Below, piece by piece: positions 55,577 to 64,000 of a DNA stretch of 64,000 bases. Below the pieces are notes generated by a model. That model was not told where the DNA came from. It did no database searches and was given only the letters and a program-made list of their open reading frames with translations. The stretch is from NCBI RefSeq assembly GCF_900157375.1, contig NZ_LT721901.1:2280315-2344314 (forward strand). Reading direction: 5' to 3'. A program made the translations under genes and the position numbers. The DNA comes from Mycobacterium rhizamassiliense (GTDB taxonomy: Bacteria; Actinomycetota; Actinomycetes; Mycobacteriales; Mycobacteriaceae). How positions within the stretch are numbered: position 1 is the first letter of the stretch; each line of letters begins with the position of its first letter.

Positions 55577-57943
55577 TCACGCGTCGTGAACCTCGGCATC
55601 CTCGGGCGGCCGGAATTCCGCGTAGCGGCGGGCGAACTCGTCACCGGGAACCGGCCATTGCTCGCCGGTGCCCCCGCGCACGATCCAATCGCCCTCGGCC
55701 GCGGTCGCCGGTCCTTCCAGCGTGTTGACGGTCTCGCCCGGGTACGCCGGGCGAGCCTGCGCGCGTCCCTTGCGCTGCCAGCGTCCGTCGCCGGCCGGCT
55801 CGTAGGTGTCGCGGAAGATGTCATCGCGGACCGACCAGGTCTTGCCGTCCTCCTGCACGGCCCAGTCGCCGGCGTCGGCGCGCATGGTGTGACCCGACTC
55901 CGACGTCCATGTCCAAGGGGCGCTTCGTTGCTCGGCGGCCACCGTCCCGATCCGGGTGAACGATTGCCAGATCGGGCGTGACCGAAAACCCAGCTGGCGC
56001 AAGCTCCATAGCGTCGCGGCGAGGCTGCGCACCGCGGCGTTGAGCAGATCGGGGTCGCTTTCGACCACGGACCAGTCGACCAGCTTGTCGTGGATCCTGC
56101 GCGAATCATCCCGGGGCGTACCGTATTTCCAGCCATTGCGCCGGTAGTAGCGGCACCAGTCCTCGTGCTCGGCCTGGGCCATGCTCATCGAGGAGTGGCG
56201 GTCGAAGCCCATCAGCGCAAGCTGTTCCAGAGGCTCCAACCCCGCCATCTTGGTGCCGGACAGTTGCGCGGGCGGGGTGCCCCAGGTGTTCCAGGTGTGA
56301 CCCGCGATCTGCTCGACCATCCATAACGCGTTGCGAACCTGGCGCCGGTTGGATCCGCGGTAGAACTCGTCGAGCTCGGCCCACGGCACGGCTGCGGGCC
56401 CGCGCGTCCAACTCGGGTCGATGGTGGAGACGTAGCGCTCGTGGATCAGCCGCGCCGCGCGCTCCCACGCGTCCTGGACCTGACCTTCGCGGGTGTCGAG
56501 CACCAGTGAGTAGGACTGCATCCGGCCGACGACCTGGATCGAGTCGTCGTTGACGCTGGTGTTGAGATCCGAGGCATAGATGGGCATCTCGGGAAAGCGG
56601 GCGGCGAGCCTGGCTGCGGGCGTCGCGGCATGGGCGTCGACGAAGATCACCGCGCTGGTTGCCGGGTCGCCATCGGCAACCAGATTCAGCATGGTCGGTA
56701 TCGTCGGCGCCTCGGCCACCGCGTCGATCGCCGGCCCCTCCGACATGAATCCGGCTTGCTGGCGGTGGAATTCGTGATCGCGCAGGTAATCCTCGGCGTC
56801 CCTTTCGACCAGGGTGAGCGCGGGCAGCGGCACCGCGTCGGGCGGGGTGTAGAAGTCGCGTTCCAGCGCGCGCTGGGTCAGGTCGGCGCATAATGCCAAC
56901 GTCAATTGCGAAGTGCCACAGACGAATACGTGGCTCGTCCGTCCCGTTGCGAGGATGCTGTCGAGGAGTCTGCGCGCGGTCACCTCATACTTGCCGACCA
57001 CGTCCGCCGCCCAGCGGGTGTCCGATCCACCGAACTGCTGGGCGCGCCACGCCTGGGCCAGCCACGGGTCGTCCATGCGCACGATGAGGGGCAACCGCTG
57101 CTTGTGGTCGACCTCGGCGAGCCGCTTGCTGATCAGGTCCAGCCACAGCAGGTTGACCGCCGGGTCGGGCGCCATCAGATAGAGCCGAGAAAGGTGGCGC
57201 CACAACCGAAGTGACACCATGGTTTCCGGGGTATTGAAGTCCACCAAGACCACGCGGGCGCCCTGCCTGCGGGTCCGCTGCACGCGGTCGTCGCTGGCGC
57301 CGGTGATGACGACCAGAGTGCCGCGGCGCTCCAGCGTCCGTGCCACCCCGCTGACCATCGATTCGGTGTCGGCGTCGACTCCGACTATGGCGGTGACGGA
57401 TTCGGCCAGATTGGCGCGCAGCCGGTCCACCTGAGACCGGAAGGCGCCGATGACGACGCCGCCCAGTCCGGTGAAAATCGCTGACAGCGCCGCGATCCGG
57501 GCCATTTCCAGCCCGACCGGCGTGGGGTTCGGGCAGGTTCGGCCACCGACGGAGAAGTCGCCGGTGCCGCCCTTGACCAGACTGGCGGTCGCCATCATCG
57601 GGGTGAAGACGGCCGGATGGTTGGCGTCGTGACAACCCCAGTAGGCGCTCAGTCCCAGCACCGCGGTCATCGGGACCAGAGCTGCGATCAGGCTGAACGA
57701 AACACCGACCACCCGGTGGCTGTTGCCGGACCGGAAGGTCAGCACCGATGCCCAGATCAGGACGGCCACAACGATCCCGAGCGTCGGCATGGATCCCGCG
57801 CGGCCAAACCATCTCGCCCCCGGCGGCAGCGCATCCACGATGGCGGGGCGCAGCGCAACGACGGCCAGGTAGACGATCAGCAGCAGGCCGGCGCCCGTTA
57901 CGGCCCAGCGCAACTTGGGCGGGGGTGGCTTCTTGGGACGCAT
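55577..57943 (-). CDS. Membrane protein with TrkA-N-like Rossmann folds, RyR domain and two C-terminal repeats
   Basis: The protein has 788 aa. Four hydrophobic helices lie at about 13-33, 52-71, 78-100 and 146-168. A first TrkA-N/RCK-like Rossmann region covers 180-330 (ESVTAIVGVDADTESM, VVITGASDD, ARVVLVDFNTPE) and a second 335-480 (HVFVCGTSQLTLALCADL). Residues 570-645 match the RyR domain known from ryanodine receptors and some bacterial proteins (HEDWCRYYRRNGWKYGTPRD, KLVDWSVV). Two short repeats end the protein (GDWAVQEDGKTWSVRDDIF at 692, GDWIVRGGTGEQWPVPGDEF at 751), resembling PGDYG-type modules. It may be a ligand-gated channel or nucleotide sensor; the function is not known. It starts with ATG after GGGAGG. 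Confidence 0.82.
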   Translation of the reverse strand: MRPKKPPPPKLRWAVTGAGLLLIVYLAVVALRPAIVDALPPGARWFGRAGSMPTLGIVVAVLIWASVLTFRSGNSHRVVGVSFSLIAALVPMTAVLGLSAYWGCHDANHPAVFTPMMATASLVKGGTGDFSVGGRTCPNPTPVGLEMARIAALSAIFTGLGGVVIGAFRSQVDRLRANLAESVTAIVGVDADTESMVSGVARTLERRGTLVVITGASDDRVQRTRRQGARVVLVDFNTPETMVSLRLWRHLSRLYLMAPDPAVNLLWLDLISKRLAEVDHKQRLPLIVRMDDPWLAQAWRAQQFGGSDTRWAADVVGKYEVTARRLLDSILATGRTSHVFVCGTSQLTLALCADLTQRALERDFYTPPDAVPLPALTLVERDAEDYLRDHEFHRQQAGFMSEGPAIDAVAEAPTIPTMLNLVADGDPATSAVIFVDAHAATPAARLAARFPEMPIYASDLNTSVNDDSIQVVGRMQSYSLVLDTREGQVQDAWERAARLIHERYVSTIDPSWTRGPAAVPWAELDEFYRGSNRRQVRNALWMVEQIAGHTWNTWGTPPAQLSGTKMAGLEPLEQLALMGFDRHSSMSMAQAEHEDWCRYYRRNGWKYGTPRDDSRRIHDKLVDWSVVESDPDLLNAAVRSLAATLWSLRQLGFRSRPIWQSFTRIGTVAAEQRSAPWTWTSESGHTMRADAGDWAVQEDGKTWSVRDDIFRDTYEPAGDGRWQRKGRAQARPAYPGETVNTLEGPATAAEGDWIVRGGTGEQWPVPGDEFARRYAEFRPPEDAEVHDA

Positions 57944-58053
57944 CCGCCGACCTCCCTCTCTGGAATATCGGCCGCTCGGACGTCGAACAGTACACGCAAA
58001 AAATCAGCCGAAAGCAACGTTGTACCTACGGATTGGCGTGCGCGCCGCCGGCG

Positions 58054-58171
58054 TTGAGTGTGCATTCACGGCTTCGCATGTGCGGGCCCTGCCTTGAGGG
58101 TGCGGTCGCGGCGGCCTCGCGCGGCGTGTCGTCGCCCAGGACGCACACTCAAAACATCAGCGCACACTCAA
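58054..58171. repeat. Intergenic repeat with TTGAGTGTGC / GCACACTCAA elements
   Basis: TTGAGTGTGC (58054-58063) is mirrored by GCACACTCAA at 58143-58152 and again at 58162-58171. The two right-hand copies form a direct repeat with a 19 bp period within GCACACTCAAAAC. The element fills the 261 bp gap upstream of the RyR gene and downstream of nitrobindin, where no gene is visible. It looks like a dispersed mycobacterial intergenic repeat, but this is from memory. Confidence 0.5.
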
Positions 58172-58204
58172 AACCGTCAACGCACCGCCGACGACCCGGC
58201 GTCA

Positions 58205-58873
58205 CTAGCCGATGAAGCGTGACAGCCGCGCCGACAGATGCGGCACCAGCCCGCCGTCGGCGTCCACCCGCTCCTCGACGTAGGCCAGGTCGCCGCCTTC
58301 GACGATTCCGTAGAGTCGCTTGGCGCCCCCGACCAGTACGCCGGACCGGCTGCGCGCCAAGGCGTCGGTGACCAGCTCCCAGGACGACTGGTTGCGCGGG
58401 CCGCCGTAGAACAATTCGACGTAGCCGGCCGAATGCGCCAGCAGCAGTTCGATTGCCGAGGACTCGGTCGGGTCGTCGGGATCGGGGACAAACCGCCAAA
58501 AGCCGGTCTCGCGCAGGCCGGGCTCCTGGTAGCCGCCGGAGTCGTCGAGGCGCCAGGAGCGGGCTTCCCAATTCAGGTAGTCGCCGCCGTCGTGGGAGAC
58601 CACGATCTGCTGGCCGAACCGGTAGTCGCCGTCGGGCCCGCGGCCCTCGCCCTCGCCGCGCCACACGCCGACCAGGGGCAGCAAGGCCAGCAGCGCGTCA
58701 TTGAGGTTGGCGCCTTCGCGCAGGTTCGCGGTATCGGTGGGAAGCGGCAGGTCCTCGAAGGCCGGGATGTTGCGGGCCGCGGTCACCTTCGCGCGTTCGG
58801 CGGCGGCGGCAACGGCGCGGTCGGCAGAGCCGGCGGGCCGGGCAGGTGTGTCAGGGCTGTCTTCGGAGCTCAC
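58205..58873 (-). CDS. Nitrobindin-like heme/fatty-acid-binding-fold protein, Rv0813c-like
   Basis: The protein has 222 aa. The motif [12 protein letters not shown] (GxWxGxGxxxxP family) and the strand-rich remainder fit the THAP4/nitrobindin beta-barrel, which binds heme and, in characterised members, nitric oxide or peroxynitrite. The histidine expected near the C terminus for heme ligation is probably in VPHLSARL. The GTG start overlaps the stop of a small upstream ORF (GTGA), so translation is coupled. The orthologue is Rv0813c. Confidence 0.9.
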   Translation of the reverse strand: MSSEDSPDTPARPAGSADRAVAAAAERAKVTAARNIPAFEDLPLPTDTANLREGANLNDALLALLPLVGVWRGEGEGRGPDGDYRFGQQIVVSHDGGDYLNWEARSWRLDDSGGYQEPGLRETGFWRFVPDPDDPTESSAIELLLAHSAGYVELFYGGPRNQSSWELVTDALARSRSGVLVGGAKRLYGIVEGGDLAYVEERVDADGGLVPHLSARLSRFIG

Positions 58874-58968
58874 GACTCGTCAGTGATGAGCCGATACAGC
58901 GTGTACAAGGCGAACCATGAGATGACCACGACGGCCACGACCAGCATGACCTCGAAGAAGAGCACCAC
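58870..58968 (-). CDS. Leaderless small membrane protein (32 aa) upstream of nitrobindin
   Basis: A GTG at 58968 opens 32 codons with one hydrophobic helix ([18 protein letters not shown]) and a polar tail (RLITDES). Its TGA overlaps the nitrobindin GTG. A TAGACT hexamer (58981-58976 on the minus strand) ends exactly 7 bases before the GTG, so the transcript should begin at the start codon, a leaderless mRNA of the kind common in mycobacteria. It is too small to have been called by length. Confidence 0.65.
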   Translation of the reverse strand: MVLFFEVMLVVAVVVISWFALYTLYRLITDES

Positions 58969-59028
58969 GTCGACAAGTCTATTCGGCTTGGCTTCCGCGC
59001 ACCTCGGGACGCCCCGGTCTGGTGCGCG

Positions 59029-59331
59029 TCAGCCGATCTTGATGTCCACCTCGTGGATGCCCGCACCCGACGGCGTCACCACGGCGTCGCCGTTTCCGGC
59101 CTTGGACAGCGCACGCAGCGTCCAGGATCCGGGCGCGGCGAAGAAGCGGAAGTCGCCGGTGGCCGACGCAACGACCTCGGCGGTGAACTCGCCGGACGAG
59201 TCAAGCAGCCGGACGAAGGCGCCCCCCACGGTTTGGCCGTCGCGGTCCACGACGCGGCCCGTGATTACCGTCTCCTTTTCGAGGTCGACGCTGGCGGGCA
59301 ACGTCAGTCCTTGCTTCGGTCCAGAGCACAT
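59029..59331 (-). CDS. sseC2: SseC family (DUF1416) protein
   Basis: The protein has 100 aa, begins MCSGPKQGLTLP and contains ITGRVVDRDGQTVGGAFVRL, a carboxypeptidase-regulatory-like beta-sandwich conserved behind thiosulfate sulfurtransferase genes in actinobacteria. It probably assists sulfur transfer, but the mechanism is unknown. The ATG lies one base beyond the cysA2 stop. The orthologue is Rv0814c. Confidence 0.93.
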   Translation of the reverse strand: MCSGPKQGLTLPASVDLEKETVITGRVVDRDGQTVGGAFVRLLDSSGEFTAEVVASATGDFRFFAAPGSWTLRALSKAGNGDAVVTPSGAGIHEVDIKIG

Positions 59332-59332
59332 A

Positions 59333-60166
59333 TCAGCTTCCCAACTCGATCGGGGCGCCCACCAGGGAGCCGTATTCCGTCCAACTGCCGTCGTAGTTCT
59401 TGACGTTCTTGTGCCCGAGTAATTCCCGCAAGACGAACCAGGTGTGTGACGAACGTTCCCCGATCCGACAGTAGGCAATCGTTTCTTTGGTGCCGTCCAG
59501 GCCGGCGTCGGCGTACAGCTTGGCCAAGTCGTCGTCGGATTTGAAGGTGCCGTCTTCGTTGGCGGCCTTGCTCCATGGCACGTTTATCGCTCCCGGAATG
59601 TGCCCGGGCCGCTGGCTTTGCTCCTGCGGCAGGTGCGCGGGCGCCAGAATCTTGCCCGAGAACTCGTCGGGAGAACGCACGTCGACGAGGTTCTTGGTGT
59701 TGATGGCCGCGATGACCTCGTCGCGCAGCGCGCGGATGTCGTTGTCCGGCGCGGCGGCCGAGTACGAGGTCGACGGCCTGCTGACGGCGTCCTTCGACAG
59801 CGGGCGCCCGTCGAGCTCCCACTTCTTGCGGCCGCCGTCGAGCAGCTTGACCTGCTCGTGCCCGTACAGCTTGAAGTACCAGTACGCGTAGGCGGCGAAC
59901 CAGTTGTTGTTGCCGCCGTAGAGGATCACGGTGTCGTCGTTGGCGATGCCGCGCTCGCTGAGCAGCTTGGAGAACTGCTGGGCGTCGATGAAGTCGCGCT
60001 TGATCGGGTCTTGCAGATCGGTGCGCCAGTCCAGCCTAACCGCGCCCGCGATGTGTCCGTCATCGTAGGCGCTGGTGTCCTCGTCGACCTCGACGAAGAC
60101 GACGTTGGCGGCGTCGAGATTGCTCTCGGCCCAGTCAACAGAGACCAGGACGTCGGAGCGTGCCAT
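59333..60166 (-). CDS. cysA2: Thiosulfate sulfurtransferase (rhodanese)
   Basis: The protein has 277 aa with two rhodanese domains. The active cysteine is in AYCRIGERSSHTWF in the second domain; the first domain lacks it. It moves sulfane sulfur from thiosulfate to acceptors. The orthologue is Rv0815c, duplicated as cysA3 in M. tuberculosis. It lies in an operon behind the DUF4395 gene and is probably attenuated by the polycysteine leader ORF. Confidence 0.95.
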   Translation of the reverse strand: MARSDVLVSVDWAESNLDAANVVFVEVDEDTSAYDDGHIAGAVRLDWRTDLQDPIKRDFIDAQQFSKLLSERGIANDDTVILYGGNNNWFAAYAYWYFKLYGHEQVKLLDGGRKKWELDGRPLSKDAVSRPSTSYSAAAPDNDIRALRDEVIAAINTKNLVDVRSPDEFSGKILAPAHLPQEQSQRPGHIPGAINVPWSKAANEDGTFKSDDDLAKLYADAGLDGTKETIAYCRIGERSSHTWFVLRELLGHKNVKNYDGSWTEYGSLVGAPIELGS

Positions 60167-60181
60167 GGGGGATCCTTTCGA

Positions 60182-60664
60182 TTACTTGATATGAGGGCGT
60201 TCGGCCGGGACGCGGCGGAAGCGGGCGACCAACGGGTAGAGCTGGCAGCCCAGGCAAATCCCGAAAGCCGCATTCAAAAAGGCCGCTACCAGTGCGAACG
60301 CGGTGGCGATAACGCCAGCTAAGGGTACGTCAAACCCAAAACCGGCCACCGCGGCGACCGCGAAGACGAATCCGACCAGCTGGGCGAACTTCAACGGCGG
60401 CACGGGCTCGCGTTCTTTGACCGGTTCGAGCCGCGGCGCGACCAGGGTCGCGAACACCTTGCCGTAGGGGTGCCGGCGCGGGCCACCCACGGCGCCGATG
60501 GCGAAAATGACGGCCTGCAGGGCCAGGATGATCGCGGCTGCCTGGGGGCTGACCGCCGAGACGATCAGCGCGGTCAGCAGCACCGCGGTGGTCACCCAGG
60601 CGGCAAACCGTGGCCCACGCACATCGACGCGGTCGATGCCGGCGTCGGTGTTGGTGATTGACAC
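60182..60664 (-). CDS. DUF4395 membrane protein
   Basis: The protein has 160 aa with four hydrophobic helices and a CxxC in FGICLGCQLYPL near the C-terminal helix, as in DUF4395 proteins found next to sulfurtransferase and thioredoxin genes. A role in sulfur or thiol transfer across the membrane is plausible. It lies 15 bp upstream of cysA2 and 99 bp downstream of the polycysteine leader. Confidence 0.88.
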   Translation of the reverse strand: MSITNTDAGIDRVDVRGPRFAAWVTTAVLLTALIVSAVSPQAAAIILALQAVIFAIGAVGGPRRHPYGKVFATLVAPRLEPVKEREPVPPLKFAQLVGFVFAVAAVAGFGFDVPLAGVIATAFALVAAFLNAAFGICLGCQLYPLVARFRRVPAERPHIK

Positions 60665-60763
60665 GAATTACTCCTTGATTTGCGCGCTGAAGGAACGGTG
60701 GGAGGGCATGCCACGGTTCGGGGCCGGGCTGCTCCGAGTGCTACGCGAAAGGGGCGCGGCTAC

Positions 60764-60859
60764 TCAGCAGCTACAGCGACAGCGACAACAACAGCCCGCG
60801 ATACGGCACAGGTCGACTGCGCGACGCGTGGTGAGCATGGGCTCCAGGCGGGCTGACAC
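60764..60859 (-). CDS. Polycysteine leaderless leader peptide (cysteine-responsive uORF)
   Basis: A GTG at 60859 opens 31 codons that end GCCCRCRCSC and stop at TGA (60764). Seven cysteine codons fall within the last 14 residues. A TAAGCT -10 hexamer ends 7 bases before the GTG, so the message is predicted to be leaderless. In M. tuberculosis and M. smegmatis such polycysteine ORFs ahead of the cysA2 operon have been shown to act as cysteine-responsive attenuators: low cysteine stalls ribosomes and lets the downstream genes be expressed. Here the first controlled gene is the DUF4395 gene. Confidence 0.85.
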   Translation of the reverse strand: MSARLEPMLTTRRAVDLCRIAGCCCRCRCSC

Positions 60860-60866
60860 GCTGGCT

Positions 60867-60872
60867 AGCTTA
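60867..60872 (-). promoter_or_regulatory. -10 element for the polycysteine uORF operon
   Basis: TAAGCT on the minus strand lies 7 bases before the predicted leaderless GTG. The promoter abuts the 3' end of the upstream thioredoxin gene, which stops at 60889, so the sulfur operon has its own start. Confidence 0.55.
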
Positions 60873-60888
60873 CCCAACGACATAGTGG

Positions 60889-61311
60889 TCAGGCCAACAG
60901 TGGCTGCAGGGCCGACCGCAGGTCGGCGGCCTTGGGGACGCCGGATGCCCGGTAGCGCTGCTGTCCGTCGATGTCAAAGATCAACGTCGTGGGCAGCGAC
61001 AGCACCGAAAATCGTCGGGCCGCCGCCGGATTGGCGTCGATGTCGATCTCGACGTGGGCTACCGAGCCCATGTCGTCGCAGACCTGATCGACCACCCGGC
61101 GCACCCGGTCGCAGGGTCCGCACCACGGTGCGCTGAAATGCACGACGGTCGGTCCGGAGCTCGACAAGTCCAGGTCGGTGGCGTCCGCGTCGGCCCCGGG
61201 ACCGGAGTCCGAACGAACCTCCCTGACGGCACCCGATCGGCTGGTCAGCAACCAGCCGACGAGGGCTGCCAGGGCAAGCGCCGCCCCGATCGTGACGATC
61301 ACAGTGGTCAT
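60889..61311 (-). CDS. thiX: Membrane-anchored thioredoxin-like protein (ThiX)
   Basis: The protein has 140 aa. An N-terminal helix (VTIGAALALAALVGWLL) anchors it, and the thioredoxin domain carries FSAPWCGPCDRV (CxxC) and the cis-proline in LSLPTTLI. It would reduce disulfides at the membrane; topology suggests an anchored domain whose side I cannot fix. The orthologue is Rv0816c. Confidence 0.9.
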   Translation of the reverse strand: MTTVIVTIGAALALAALVGWLLTSRSGAVREVRSDSGPGADADATDLDLSSSGPTVVHFSAPWCGPCDRVRRVVDQVCDDMGSVAHVEIDIDANPAAARRFSVLSLPTTLIFDIDGQQRYRASGVPKAADLRSALQPLLA

Positions 61312-61357
61312 GACCGCTTGAACCCATCGCTGCGCTCTGCATCGTCGCCGGCGCGCG

Positions 61358-62170
61358 TCATGACTGCTTGAACCCTTCGAGGGTGATGGTTACTCCCGTG
61401 GCGATGCCTTCGATGATGACGTCGGAGCCGCGCGCGCCCACGGTGTGCGGCGCCACCCCGAACGGCAGCCGCTGATTGGGCAGCCGGGAGCTGAATGCGT
61501 GCAGCACCGCGTCGCGCTTGTCGTCTGGCACGGTCTGGTTGGCGGTGTCGGGACCGGTGAGGACCCCGGTGGGGGTGAAGACCAGCGTGGCCGGGTCGTC
61601 GGGCGCGATGGACAGGTCCACCGAGACGCTGACCCGCTTGTCGAAGCCGGGCACGTGGGGCGTGCCGCTGAAGACCAGGCCGTGGCTGTCGGAGATGCCT
61701 GACGCGGTGACGCCGCCGGTGGCGGTGTTGGTCTCCGCGGGCGGGGCCTCAACCATCAGGTCCGTGATGCCCACGTACCGGGCCAGGTGCGTCGAGTCGA
61801 TGATGATGCGGCTTTCCAGCGTGCCCACCGGAAGCTTCGCGTCCGGCCTCATCAGCCACGACGCGTAGGACAGGTCGACCGAGTACATCGTGGCTTCCAG
61901 CGTGGCCTTGCCGACCATCGTGTGATCGATGGCGTTGGCCTTGATCTCCACCTGGTTGTAGTGCTTGCGCATCGCCTGCGGAATGAAGGGGAACGCCACG
62001 ATGGCCACGAACGGGTCCGACCCCAGATTTGCCACCTTGCGCACGGTGGACGACAGCCGATATTCGGCGTAGATGCTGGCTCCGTAGTCGACGCCGACGA
62101 CGCCGACGACGATTGCCGCGACGGTGGACGCCACCGCGATCACGCTGATCAGCACTTTGCGCATCCGCAT
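61358..62170 (-). CDS. lmeA: DUF2993 envelope protein, LmeA-like
   Basis: The protein has 270 aa with an N-terminal signal or anchor (VLISVIAVASTVAAIVVGVV) and a DUF2993 lipid-binding-type domain. The orthologue Rv0817c / M. smegmatis LmeA is a cell-envelope phospholipid-binding protein required for full-length mannan on lipomannan. The ATG at 62170 gives the length of Rv0817c; a second ATG lies 6 bases downstream. It is divergent from glnR. Confidence 0.88.
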   Translation of the reverse strand: MRMRKVLISVIAVASTVAAIVVGVVGVDYGASIYAEYRLSSTVRKVANLGSDPFVAIVAFPFIPQAMRKHYNQVEIKANAIDHTMVGKATLEATMYSVDLSYASWLMRPDAKLPVGTLESRIIIDSTHLARYVGITDLMVEAPPAETNTATGGVTASGISDSHGLVFSGTPHVPGFDKRVSVSVDLSIAPDDPATLVFTPTGVLTGPDTANQTVPDDKRDAVLHAFSSRLPNQRLPFGVAPHTVGARGSDVIIEGIATGVTITLEGFKQS

Positions 62171-62382
62171 ATTGTGGCCTGCGCGTCTGATGCCGCGCCG
62201 CCGGAGGCGGTTTGCCCGGTTCCTCGACCGCCGATGGGAGCGGTTCATCACACTCGCCGCCGCAGCGCTTTTCACCAGGCCAAAGGCCAGGTGGCACGTT
62301 ATCGTTAGATGACCTGGCGACTAACGCCACATTTCTTGACGAAATGGGAAAGTCGCCTGTCCCCACGAGTTGGAGGGGCTTG

Positions 62383-64000
<1,618 letters not shown>

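Overview
The window is a 64 kb, GC-rich chromosomal segment of a non-tuberculous Mycobacterium, probably a slow grower. The evidence is gene order: purD, ggtA, an Rv0774c-type esterase, a TetR regulator, a DUF429 protein, purB, cyp126, purC, ptrB, emrB, purS, purQ, encapsulin, DyP peroxidase, pepC, purL, purF, purM, ygfZ, pabC, nitrobindin, sseC2, cysA2, thioredoxin, lmeA, glnR and mshD follow the order I remember for Mycobacterium tuberculosis Rv0772 to Rv0819. The species is not determined. Every comparison with M. tuberculosis is from memory of that genome, because no search could be run. purD is cut by the left edge and mshD by the right edge.

Conserved backbone. Eight genes of de novo purine synthesis (purD, purB, purC, purS, purQ, purL, purF, purM) are spread over about 51 kb, mostly in short translationally coupled pairs. 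The backbone also carries cofactor genes (pabC, ygfZ), the encapsulin/DyP nanocompartment pair, the nitrogen regulator glnR, mycothiol synthase mshD and the envelope protein lmeA. A sulfur operon on the minus strand (thiX, a polycysteine leader peptide, a DUF4395 protein, cysA2, sseC2) lies next to a leaderless small membrane ORF and nitrobindin.

Accessory inserts lie between the backbone genes: (1) a TDT-family transporter after cyp126; (2) a duplicated emrB pair beside a DoxX/TetR deletion scar (12.5-16.3 kb); (3) a 14 kb catabolic and lipid block (21.3-35.5 kb) with a WS/DGAT, an acyltransferase, a P450, VOC and cupin proteins, oxidoreductases, a dehalogenase-like HAD protein, two tandem TetR regulators, an alpha/beta hydrolase, two SDRs and a MOSC-reductase-ferredoxin fusion, several with recurrent palindromic operators; (4) a TetR/phosphotransferase pair and a cytochrome b/molybdopterin fusion protein (39.1-42.9 kb); (5) an HxlR/tautomerase/HAD-lipoprotein block between purL and purF; (6) a two-gene cassette at 53.9-57.9 kb.

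The cassette in (6) is the most interesting part. One protein has an intracellular TIR domain joined through one membrane helix to a PknH-type extracellular sensor. Its neighbour is a membrane protein with TrkA-N-like Rossmann folds, a ryanodine-receptor (RyR) domain and two small C-terminal repeats. Together they look like an envelope-sensing, NAD-nucleotide signalling or defence module. A strongly folded, possibly self-standing RNA element (53.7-53.9 kb) abuts it. I saw no tRNA, rRNA, insertion sequence, prophage or CRISPR array.
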